The notes under the pieces are model-generated. The model saw only the letters and a list, made by a program, of their open reading frames with translations, was not told where the DNA came from and made no database searches. A stretch of DNA of 64,000 nt from Schauerella fraxinea (GTDB taxonomy: Bacteria > Pseudomonadota > Gammaproteobacteria > Burkholderiales > Burkholderiaceae_B), in assembly GCA_030849945.1 (NCBI GenBank), contig JAVDKK010000003.1, positions 62,001 to 126,000 on the forward strand. Direction: 5' to 3'. A program made the translations under genes and the position numbers. Position 1 is the stretch's first letter, and each line of letters begins with the position of its first letter. Positions 27,591 through 35,193 of this stretch are shown here, one piece after another.

Positions 27591-30500
27591 TCAAGCGGTT
27601 TTTCGTAGATCTTCGACCGGAGAATGAGGCATATCGTAAGCCTGCAAGGCGCGGGTGAGGTCTTCGTGAAATTTAAGAATATTCTTATCCTTCACGTGAC
27701 CATAGCCCCGTACCTTTTCCGCTAGGCTGGCGATACGCACCGCCTCACCCAGGCGAGCGGCGTCCAGCGAGCCGCAGAGCGTTTCGATGGCCGCCACATA
27801 GGTCTGGATCATCGCCCGCTCCGTGCGGCGGTCGGCAGTGTAGCCGAATGGGTCGAGCCATGTGCCGCGCACCCGCTTGAACCGGGCCAGCAGGCGCAGG
27901 GCCGGCATCATGCGCGGGCCGAACGTCATTTTGCGCGGCACCCCGGTACGGGGATCCTTGCGGGCCAGAAGCGGCGGCGCCATATGAAAGCGCAGACTGT
28001 AGTCGCCTTCGAATTGCGCGCCGAGTTGCGCCTCGAACGTGCCGTCGGTGAAGAGGCGCGCCACTTCGTACTCGTCCTTGTAGGCCATGAGCCGATAGAG
28101 TTCGCGCGCCACGACCGGGGCCAGACGCAGGGCGCCATCGGGATGCACGGCGCGTTCGCGATCGGCCACACCGCGCACGATCGCTTCAAAGCGCCGCGCG
28201 TACGCTGCATCCTGATAGCGTGTGAGATCGGCGATGCCGCGGGCCAGGCGTTTGTCGAAGGATTCTGGAATCGTCAGTTGAACGACTTGGGCAGCGGGAC
28301 GCAACACGGTGGCGAGCACCTCGGGTTGCTGCGCCGCCAGACGACCATAGTCGAAGGCTTCGGTGTTCTTTTGCACCGCTACATTGTTGAGTTCGATGGC
28401 ACGACTGAGCGCGGCGTGCGACACCGGTACCCAGCCTCGTTGCCACGCATAGCCCAGGAGGAAGATGTTCGAGAGGATGCTGTCGCCGAATAGTGCAACG
28501 GCGATCTGATGGGCATCGAGCGATTCGGCATGCGTATCGCCCACGGCATGACGGATCTTGGCCAACAGCGATTCGGGCCGGAAGGCAGCATCGGGATTGC
28601 GCGTGAACTCCGAGAGCGGCGCCACATAGGTATTGGCGATCACATGCGTGTGACCGTGGCGCAAGGCACCCAGCGACTCAGGCGAGACGGCCGCCACTGG
28701 GTCGCACATAATGGCGGTATCGGCTTGCTGCCAATCGATGCGCACGGGGCCGGGGGCCGCGTGGGCCGTGCCGATGCGGATATGGCTGATCACCGTGCCG
28801 CCTTTCTGCGCCAGACCGGTCAGATCCAGCACCGAGGTACTGCGGCCTTCCAGGTGCGCGGCCATCGATACCAGTGCACCGATCGTGATCACGCCCGTGC
28901 CGCCCATGCCGGCGACCAGCAAGCTGTACACGCCGTCTTGCGACGCCGGTGCAGGCAGGGGCAATGTGGCGATGGCATCGGCCAGACGCGTGCGTTCCGT
29001 TTGCGGGGCGGCCGTTTTGCGCGGCGCGCCGCCCATGACCGAGACGAAGCTGGGACAGAAGCCGTCGACGCAGCTGTAGTCTTTATTGCAACTCGACTGA
29101 TCGATGGCGCGTTTGCGGCCGTAGGGCGTCTCGACCGGTACGACCGACAGACAATTGGATTGCACGCCGCAATCGCCACACCCTTCGCATACCGCGGTAT
29201 TGATTGCCAATCGGCGGGCGGGGTCGGGGTACGCGTTCTTTTTGCGGCGGCGGCGTTTCTCGGCGGCGCACGTTTGATCGTGGATCAGGACCGTCACGCC
29301 CGCGATCTCGCGCAGCTCGCGCTGCAGGCGATCGAGTTCGCGGCGGTGATGCACCACCACGCCCGCGCCCATGTTCACGCCGTTATATTTCTCGGGTTCA
29401 TCGGAGGTGACCACGACGCGCTTGACGCCTTCGCTGGCCATCTGCTGGCTGATCTGCGGTACCGAGATGGGGCCGTCGACCGGCTGGCCGCCCGTCATTG
29501 CGACCGCGTCGTTGAACAGGATCTTGTAGGTGATGGTGGCATTGGCCGCCACAGCCTGGCGAATGGCCAGGTAACCCGAGTGGAAGTACGTGCCTTCGCC
29601 CATGTTCTGGAACACATGCGGCATCGTGGTGTAGCGCGACAGGCCGACCCAGTCCACACCTTCGCCGCCCATTTGCGTGAGCCCGCCTGTGTCGCGGTCC
29701 ATCCACGCGGCCATGTAATGGCACCCCACGCCCGATTGCGCCTGGCTGCCTTCCGGCACCTTGGTCGACGTGCTGTGCGGACAGCCCGAACAGAAGTAGG
29801 GCTTGCGCCGCATGCCGTCGGCGTCATTATTGAGCGACTCCGGACAGGTGAAGGCCGCCAGATGCGCCAAGCGATCGGCACCGCCGTTGGCGGCGATCCA
29901 CCGCAGAAGCGGGGCCGCCAGCAACGACGGGCGCAACTGGCCGGCCGAGGGAATGAGCCCCGCACCGTCCATGTCGCGTTTGCCGACCACACTGGGGCGG
30001 GTGGCGCGGTTGAAAAGCATTTCCTTGACCTGCGTTTCGACCACCGCCCCTTTTTCCTCGACCACCATGATGTGGTCCAGACCTTCGGCAAACGCCAGCA
30101 GGCGATCGCGGTCCAGCGGCCAGGTGAGACCCGGGCGATAGATGCGCAGGGCGTCGGTGCCTTCGGCATCGTCGAGCCCCGCGCGGGCCAACAGCTCCAT
30201 CACGTCCAGATGCGCTTTGCCGACGGTGATCAGGCCCATGCGGGCGGCGGGCGCGGCGCGAACCAGCGTGTCGATACTGTGGGTGCGGGCAAACTCGGCG
30301 ACCGCGAGCATGCGGCGATCGATACGGGCTTCAATGGCGAGCGACAGAAAATCGCGCGCACCGTATTCGAGATCGTCGGCATCGGCCGCAGGCGGCATTG
30401 CGAACTGGGCCGGCGGCGACACATCGAAGGCGCGCCCGCTTTCGATGGTTTCGGACAAGGCCTTGAACGCGACCCATGCGCCGGCATAGCGGGACAACGC

Positions 30501-31100
30501 CCAACCATATAAGCCGTAGGTTTCGTACTCGGCCACTGTCGACGGATTGAGAATCGGCATCTGCCAACCGATCAGCGACGGTTCGCTGGCGTGGGGAATC
30601 GAGGAGGAGACGGCGGTGTGATCGTCGCCCACCACCACCAGCACGCCGCCGTGGCGCGAGGCGCCAGCCGCGTGACCGTGATGCAAGGCGTCGCCGGCGC
30701 GGTCCACACCCGGACCCTTGCCGTACCACATGCCAAAAACGCCATCGACCGTGCGGTCTTGTCGCATGCCCGCCTGCTGCGTCCCCATCAGGGCCGTGGC
30801 GGCCATGTCTTCATTGATGGCCGGGACGAACGTGATGCTTTCGGCATCGAGCGCCTTCTTGGCACGCCACAAGGCCATGTCGACGCCGCCCAGAGGCGAG
30901 CCGCGATAGCCGCTCACGAAGCCGGCAGTGTTCAGACCCGCCTCGCGATCGAGGCGATGTTGTGTGAGCAACATGCGCACGAGGGCTTGCGTGCCAGTGA
31001 GGAAGATGCGGCCGCTGGTACGCGACAGGTTGTCGCTCAGGGCGTAATTGTCCAGCGCGACAGCGCGCGGATCCAGATCGGTATGGCGGGTGCCGTCCAT
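27591..31100 (-). CDS. Indolepyruvate ferredoxin oxidoreductase-family protein (fused subunits)
   Basis: This 1169-residue enzyme oxidatively decarboxylates aryl or other 2-oxo acids to the acyl-CoA. It fuses an alpha-type half (pyrimidine-binding GFVSGYRGSPLGGVD near the start and TPP-binding MGGEGVDWVG/NMGEGTYFHSG segments) to a gamma-type half (VAGMGGTGVITIGALVSMAA). A Cys-rich Fe-S region (CEGCGDCGVQSNC) lies between them. AGGAG precedes the start. The single-polypeptide form is typical of proteobacteria. A divergent Lrp/AsnC gene lies upstream and probably controls it in response to an amino acid. Its exact substrate is not shown by the sequence. Confidence 0.9.
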   Translation of the reverse strand: MDGTRHTDLDPRAVALDNYALSDNLSRTSGRIFLTGTQALVRMLLTQHRLDREAGLNTAGFVSGYRGSPLGGVDMALWRAKKALDAESITFVPAINEDMAATALMGTQQAGMRQDRTVDGVFGMWYGKGPGVDRAGDALHHGHAAGASRHGGVLVVVGDDHTAVSSSIPHASEPSLIGWQMPILNPSTVAEYETYGLYGWALSRYAGAWVAFKALSETIESGRAFDVSPPAQFAMPPAADADDLEYGARDFLSLAIEARIDRRMLAVAEFARTHSIDTLVRAAPAARMGLITVGKAHLDVMELLARAGLDDAEGTDALRIYRPGLTWPLDRDRLLAFAEGLDHIMVVEEKGAVVETQVKEMLFNRATRPSVVGKRDMDGAGLIPSAGQLRPSLLAAPLLRWIAANGGADRLAHLAAFTCPESLNNDADGMRRKPYFCSGCPHSTSTKVPEGSQAQSGVGCHYMAAWMDRDTGGLTQMGGEGVDWVGLSRYTTMPHVFQNMGEGTYFHSGYLAIRQAVAANATITYKILFNDAVAMTGGQPVDGPISVPQISQQMASEGVKRVVVTSDEPEKYNGVNMGAGVVVHHRRELDRLQRELREIAGVTVLIHDQTCAAEKRRRRKKNAYPDPARRLAINTAVCEGCGDCGVQSNCLSVVPVETPYGRKRAIDQSSCNKDYSCVDGFCPSFVSVMGGAPRKTAAPQTERTRLADAIATLPLPAPASQDGVYSLLVAGMGGTGVITIGALVSMAAHLEGRSTSVLDLTGLAQKGGTVISHIRIGTAHAAPGPVRIDWQQADTAIMCDPVAAVSPESLGALRHGHTHVIANTYVAPLSEFTRNPDAAFRPESLLAKIRHAVGDTHAESLDAHQIAVALFGDSILSNIFLLGYAWQRGWVPVSHAALSRAIELNNVAVQKNTEAFDYGRLAAQQPEVLATVLRPAAQVVQLTIPESFDKRLARGIADLTRYQDAAYARRFEAIVRGVADRERAVHPDGALRLAPVVARELYRLMAYKDEYEVARLFTDGTFEAQLGAQFEGDYSLRFHMAPPLLARKDPRTGVPRKMTFGPRMMPALRLLARFKRVRGTWLDPFGYTADRRTERAMIQTYVAAIETLCGSLDAARLGEAVRIASLAEKVRGYGHVKDKNILKFHEDLTRALQAYDMPHSPVEDLRKTA

Positions 31101-31152
31101 TGGGCATGTCTCCTCGTTTTAGCCATGATAGGCTTCTCGCACAGGGGTTTTA

Positions 31153-31183
31153 TTGCGTAATCGACGCGGAAATTCCCTATGAT
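31153..31183 (+). promoter_or_regulatory. Candidate promoter of the Lrp/AsnC gene
   Basis: TTGCGT (31153-31158) and TATGAT (31178-31183) are separated by 19 bases, slightly long. The site lies between the divergent IOR and regulator genes. Confidence 0.35.
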
Positions 31184-31201
31184 TCGAAATGAACGTTTCG
31201 T
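31184..31201. promoter_or_regulatory. Candidate operator between the divergent IOR and Lrp/AsnC genes
   Basis: A palindrome, CGAAA-N6-TTTCG, lies directly after the candidate -10. Its place between a divergent Lrp-type regulator and a likely target suggests autoregulation and target control. This is inferred from position and symmetry only. Confidence 0.35.
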
Positions 31202-31254
31202 TTGATGGCCGAAAAGCGCCCGCATACTTCAATTTGCGTGTGAGAGGAGTGGAA

Positions 31255-31707
31255 ATGGATAAGACGGATCTGGGGATTCTGCGCGCGCTGCAGGAAGATG
31301 GCCGCGCGTCGGCGCAGCAGCTTTCAGAGAAAGTGGGCCTGTCGGCCGCGCCGGTGTGGCGGCGCGTGAAGGCGCTGGAGGCGCAGGGTGTGATCGTGGG
31401 TTACGGGGCGCACGTGGATCGGTCGAAGACGGATCTGAAGGCGTGCATGTTTGCGCATGTGAGTCTTGAGCGGCATTCCACCAGCGTGGTGGAGCACTTC
31501 GAGCGTTCGGTGCGCGATGCGCCGGAAATTCTCGAGTGCTATGCCGTCACAGGCGACTCGGATTTCCTGCTCAAGATTCTGGTGGAGAGCGCGGAAGACT
31601 ACGACCGGTTTTTGCACCGGTTTTTGTTCAATCTGCCCGGTATCCGGCAAACGAGGACGATCGTGGCGCTGCGCGAGATCAAGCATGACGTGAAGCTGCC
31701 GCTGTAA
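31255..31707 (+). CDS. Lrp/AsnC-family transcriptional regulator
   Basis: This 150-residue DNA-binding regulator has an N-terminal winged helix-turn-helix (DKTDLGILRALQEDGRASAQQLSEKV) and a C-terminal RAM/effector domain with the dimer and ligand-binding Gly region VTGDSDFLLKI. The ATG at 31255 is preferred over 31189 because AGAGGAG lies upstream and Lrp proteins begin with this helix. It is divergent from the indolepyruvate oxidoreductase gene, so it probably senses an amino acid or oxo acid linked to that reaction. Confidence 0.9.
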   Translation: MDKTDLGILRALQEDGRASAQQLSEKVGLSAAPVWRRVKALEAQGVIVGYGAHVDRSKTDLKACMFAHVSLERHSTSVVEHFERSVRDAPEILECYAVTGDSDFLLKILVESAEDYDRFLHRFLFNLPGIRQTRTIVALREIKHDVKLPL

Positions 31708-31725
31708 GTGACGTGCGAGGGAGCT

Positions 31726-31791
31726 CATGCCAAGTGCATACCAAACGCATATCAAGTGCATACCGAATGCAAAGCGCGCACATACTAAGTG
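31726..31791. repeat. Six 11-bp imperfect tandem repeats
   Basis: Units start at 31726, 31737, 31748, 31759, 31770 and 31781, with consensus CATACCAAGTG; the fifth unit is degenerate. Eleven bp is about one helical turn. The array is non-coding and follows the Lrp stop by 18 bp. The rest of 31708-31908 shows nothing else clear. Confidence 0.8.
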
Positions 31792-31908
31792 TTGCGCAAT
31801 TGCACTAGCGCCAAACGCGATATTGCGTCTTGGCGGCAGGCTATTTAGAGTGCGTGAGTGGCCACGCACCTCGCGCTGCTGCGTATTCAAAAGGTTTTGA
31901 ACGTGTTG

Positions 31909-32427
31909 ATGAGTCGTCCTCTTACGCATGCCGTCTTGGGCGCATGCGCCGCGTTGGCCCTCGCCGGCTGCGCTGTCAAAAAACCCGCCGCGCCTCCCGC
32001 TGGCGCCGCATCGGGCGCTGCGTCCGTCAATGCGGCAGGCGTGATCGCATGCCAGGCGCAAGAGGCGTCGAACCCCTTGATAGGCACGTGGTACGCGGTG
32101 TCGACACCGCGCGGCATGGCCGGTCAAATGCAAACCGTGACCGTGCTCAAGCCGGACGGCACCATGAGCTACGAATCGCAGCTCAAGGTGGGCAAGCGGA
32201 TTCGCCCGGCGTTGCGTGAAACGGGGTGCTGGACGTACACCAACGGCATCTACACGATGCAGACGACCCGCTCCAACGGTGAGCCGGTCGATATCGAAGA
32301 TCCCATCTACCGCAATCGTTATCGCGTCGAGCGCGTCGATGCACAGCGCATGACGCTGCGCGAAGACATCAAGGGCGGCCAGTCGTCATCGGCCAAGAAG
32401 ATGGCGCCGAATTACCGCCTGCCTTGA
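31909..32427 (+). CDS. Predicted small lipoprotein of unknown function
   Basis: This 172-residue precursor has a signal peptide (MSRPLTHAVLGACAALALAG) with lipobox LALAGC and acylated Cys21. A Pro/Ala/Gly linker follows. The rest forms a compact domain with GTWYAVSTPRGM, VTVLKPDGTMSYESQL and IYRNRYRVERVD, which by eye resembles a small beta-barrel or lipocalin-like fold. No family is recognised. The stop overlaps the TTG start of the MFS gene (TTGA), so the pair is cotranscribed. Confidence 0.75.
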   Translation: MSRPLTHAVLGACAALALAGCAVKKPAAPPAGAASGAASVNAAGVIACQAQEASNPLIGTWYAVSTPRGMAGQMQTVTVLKPDGTMSYESQLKVGKRIRPALRETGCWTYTNGIYTMQTTRSNGEPVDIEDPIYRNRYRVERVDAQRMTLREDIKGGQSSSAKKMAPNYRLP

Positions 32428-33611
32428 ACCCCGCCGACGAACGGCGGGCGATCACGCTGCTGGCGCTGGCGGCATTCGTCAGCTCCAGCGCGTTTCGGAT
32501 CTGCGATGCGATGCTCCCGCAGCTCGCGCTCGATTTCGGCACCACCACGGGCGGCGCCGCTTATGTGGTCACGGCGTTCGCAGTGGCCTACGGTTTCGTG
32601 CAGATCGTGTTCGGTCCCGTGGGCGATCGCTACGGCAAATACCGCGTCATTGCATTCGCCACACTGGCGTGCGCCATCGGCAGTTCAGTGGCGGCGCTGG
32701 CGAGTTCTTTGCCGATCTTGATCGCGGCGCGGGCCGTATCCGGCGCGGCCGGCGCGGGCATCGTGCCGCTGTCGATGGCGTGGATCGGCGACAACGTCCC
32801 GTATGAACGCCGGCAGGAAACGCTGGCGCGATTTTTGACGGGCACCATTCTGGGCATGTCGACCGGCCAAGTGCTGGGCGGTGTGTTTGCGGACACGGTC
32901 GGTTGGCGATGGGCCTTTGCGCTGCTGGTGGTGGGCTATCTCGTGGTCGGCGTATTGCTGCAGCGTGAGTTGCGGCGCCAGCGCGAGACGCACGACGTGC
33001 CGACCGGCGGTCAGGCGCGGCCCCGTTTTGTGGCGCAGGCGGCCGTTGTCTGGCGCACGCCTTGGGCGCGCGTGGTGTTGGCCACCGTGTTCATCGAAGG
33101 CCTGCTGGTGTTCGGTTCATTGGCCTTTGCGCCGGCTTATCTGCACACCCGCTTTGGCTTGTCGCTCACCTTGGCGGGCGCCGTCGTCGCCGTCTATGCG
33201 CTGGGTGGCTTGGCCTACACCGTGGTCGCGCGCCGGGTGGTGGCGCGATTGGGCGAAAGCGGCATGGTCGTGGCCGGCGGCTTCGTGCTCGGACTCGCCT
33301 TCCTGCTGTATCTGATTGGGCCCGTGTGGGCCGTCAGCCTGGCGGCAAGCGTGCTGGCCGGCTTCGGCTACTACCTCCTGCACGCCACCTTGCAGACCAA
33401 TGCCACGCAGATGGTGCCGGAAGCGCGCGGTACGGCGGTGGCCTGGTTTGCCTCGTGCCTCTTCATGGGACAGGCGGTGGGGGTGGCGATCGCCGGCATG
33501 CTGGTCGATGCGGCGGGGGCCGTTTGGATTTTCGGCAGTTCGGCCTTGCTGCTGCCGGTGCTGGGGCTCGCGTTTGGCGCAGCCCTGCGGCGTAAAGGAC
33601 GGGCCGTGTAG
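32424..33611 (+). CDS. MFS transporter
   Basis: This 395-residue protein has about twelve membrane segments with the MFS loop 2-3 motif GPVGDRYGKYRVIA and the mirrored half. It looks like a DHA1-type drug/metabolite exporter, but no substrate is evident. No ATG exists near the start; TTG at 32424 overlaps the preceding lipoprotein stop (TTGA), and the protein then begins NPADERRAITLLALAAF, directly before the first membrane segment. The first convenient ATG would remove the first segment. A bidirectional terminator follows at 33647-33679. Confidence 0.85.
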   Translation: MNPADERRAITLLALAAFVSSSAFRICDAMLPQLALDFGTTTGGAAYVVTAFAVAYGFVQIVFGPVGDRYGKYRVIAFATLACAIGSSVAALASSLPILIAARAVSGAAGAGIVPLSMAWIGDNVPYERRQETLARFLTGTILGMSTGQVLGGVFADTVGWRWAFALLVVGYLVVGVLLQRELRRQRETHDVPTGGQARPRFVAQAAVVWRTPWARVVLATVFIEGLLVFGSLAFAPAYLHTRFGLSLTLAGAVVAVYALGGLAYTVVARRVVARLGESGMVVAGGFVLGLAFLLYLIGPVWAVSLAASVLAGFGYYLLHATLQTNATQMVPEARGTAVAWFASCLFMGQAVGVAIAGMLVDAAGAVWIFGSSALLLPVLGLAFGAALRRKGRAV

Positions 33612-33646
33612 CGTCCGCGGCGAATGTGAGCGCCCGTTAAGCGAAC

Positions 33647-33679
33647 AAAAAAAGCCGGAACGCGAGGTTCCGGCTTTTT
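33647..33679. terminator. Bidirectional terminator between MFS gene and gltX
   Basis: A 9-bp perfect stem (33653-33661 with 33667-33675) with a 5-base loop is flanked by a run of seven A on the left and five T on the right. It can end both convergent genes. Confidence 0.9.
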
Positions 33680-33724
33680 GTTGGGCGTTCGGGATGACGC
33701 CGCCCGTGTGGCGCTACCGCCCGT

Positions 33725-35131
33725 TCACACTGTGCCCAAGCGCGCCAGCACGGTGTCGCGGCCCAGGATGGCCAGCACCGCGTCGATCGCCGGCGTTTGC
33801 TGCTGGCCCGTCACCGCGATGCGCAGCGGAATGCCCAATTGCGGCATCTTCATGCCGCGATCCGCCAACACTTGCTTGATCGTGGCCGACAGCGCTTCGC
33901 GCGTCCAGTCGCCCCCGGCGGCGCGTTGCGCGAAATCGCGCAGCGCCTCGCGGGCCGGATCGGTCAGATGCTGCGCGGCCAGTTCGGCCGGTGCGCCCGT
34001 GAATTCGCCGCAGAAGAGCATGGCACCGTCGGCCAATTGCTCGAGCGTTTCGGCGCGATCCTTCAACAGGCCCACCACGGCGGGCAGGTCGGTTGCTTCC
34101 GGGTTGCCGCCGCGTTTGACGATGCGCGGTGCCACGCGAGCCGCCAATTCGGCGTCGTCCATGTGCTTGATGTAATGCGCGTTGACCCAGTTGAGCTTCT
34201 TGGGATCCCATTGCGATGCCGATTTCGACAGATGCTTGGTGTCGAACCATTCCACCAATTGATCGCGGGTAAACAACTCGTCGTCGCCGTGGCTCCAGCC
34301 CAGGCGCGCCAGATAATTGACCATCGCTTCGGGCAGATAGCCTTCGTCGTCGTAGGCCATCACATTGACGGCACCATGGCGCTTCGAAAGCTTCTCGCCG
34401 TCCGGCCCCAGGATCATCGGCACATGGCCGTACTCGGGCAGCGTGGCGCCCAGCGCGCGCAGGATGTTGATCTGGCGCGGCGTGTTGTTGACATGATCGT
34501 CGCCGCGCAGCACGTGCGTGATCTTCATGTCCCAATCGTCGACCACCACGCAGAAGTTATACGTTGGCGTGCCGTCCGGACGCGCGATGATCAAATCGTC
34601 GAGTTCGCCGTTATCGAACGTGATCGTGCCCTTGATCATGTCGTCCCAGCTCGTCACACCCGATTGCGGGTTGGCAAAGCGCACCACCGGACGGCGGCCT
34701 TCAGGCACCGGCGGCAAGGTCTTGCCGGGCGCCGGGCGCCACGTGCCGTCATAGCGCGGCTTGCGGCCTTCGGCGCGCGCTTTCTCGCGCATCGCTTCCA
34801 CTTCATCGGGCGAGCTGTAGCAGTGGTAGGCGGTGCCGGCGGCCAGCATCTGCGCCACCACTTCGCGATAGCGATCCATGTGCTGCATCTGGTAGAACGG
34901 GCCTTCGTCCGGTCCCATGCCCAACCACTGCATGCTGTCCAGAATCGCTTGCACGGCTTCCGGGGTGGAGCGTTCCACATCGGTATCTTCGATGCGCAGC
35001 ACGAATACACCCTTGTGATGCCGCGCGAAGGCCCACGAGAACAGCGCGGTGCGCGCGCCGCCCAAATGCAGGAAGCCGGTGGGGGAGGGGGCGAAGCGCG
35101 TGCGGATGGCGTTGGGAGGGGAAGAAGTCAT
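33725..35131 (-). CDS. gltX: Glutamyl-tRNA synthetase
   Basis: GltX charges tRNA-Glu. The 468-residue class I synthetase has the HIGH-type motif PSPTGFLHLGGARTA, the Glu-binding region RIEDTDVERST, the tRNA/amino acid block GDDHVNNTPRQINIL and the KMSKS-type motif GPDGEKLSKRHGA. A C-terminal helical anticodon-binding part is complete. The ATG at 35131 precedes the usual Arg-Phe-Ala-Pro start. It is divergent from the Pat-like gene and shares a 62-bp gap with it. Confidence 0.97.
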   Translation of the reverse strand: MTSSPPNAIRTRFAPSPTGFLHLGGARTALFSWAFARHHKGVFVLRIEDTDVERSTPEAVQAILDSMQWLGMGPDEGPFYQMQHMDRYREVVAQMLAAGTAYHCYSSPDEVEAMREKARAEGRKPRYDGTWRPAPGKTLPPVPEGRRPVVRFANPQSGVTSWDDMIKGTITFDNGELDDLIIARPDGTPTYNFCVVVDDWDMKITHVLRGDDHVNNTPRQINILRALGATLPEYGHVPMILGPDGEKLSKRHGAVNVMAYDDEGYLPEAMVNYLARLGWSHGDDELFTRDQLVEWFDTKHLSKSASQWDPKKLNWVNAHYIKHMDDAELAARVAPRIVKRGGNPEATDLPAVVGLLKDRAETLEQLADGAMLFCGEFTGAPAELAAQHLTDPAREALRDFAQRAAGGDWTREALSATIKQVLADRGMKMPQLGIPLRIAVTGQQQTPAIDAVLAILGRDTVLARLGTV

Positions 35132-35193
35132 GACCTTGAGGCGGTGTATCGTTACGGATAACCCCCATTTTAGAGTAGAGCGCGTTCACACCT

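Noticed and set aside
28509..30512. A 667-codon plus-strand frame over the indolepyruvate oxidoreductase gene.
   Set aside because: Antisense shadow with Arg/His/Gly-rich composition and no family features.
31726..31791. CRISPR array.
   Set aside because: Repeats are directly adjacent without spacers, the unit is 11 bp, and no cas genes are present; the same holds for the other arrays.
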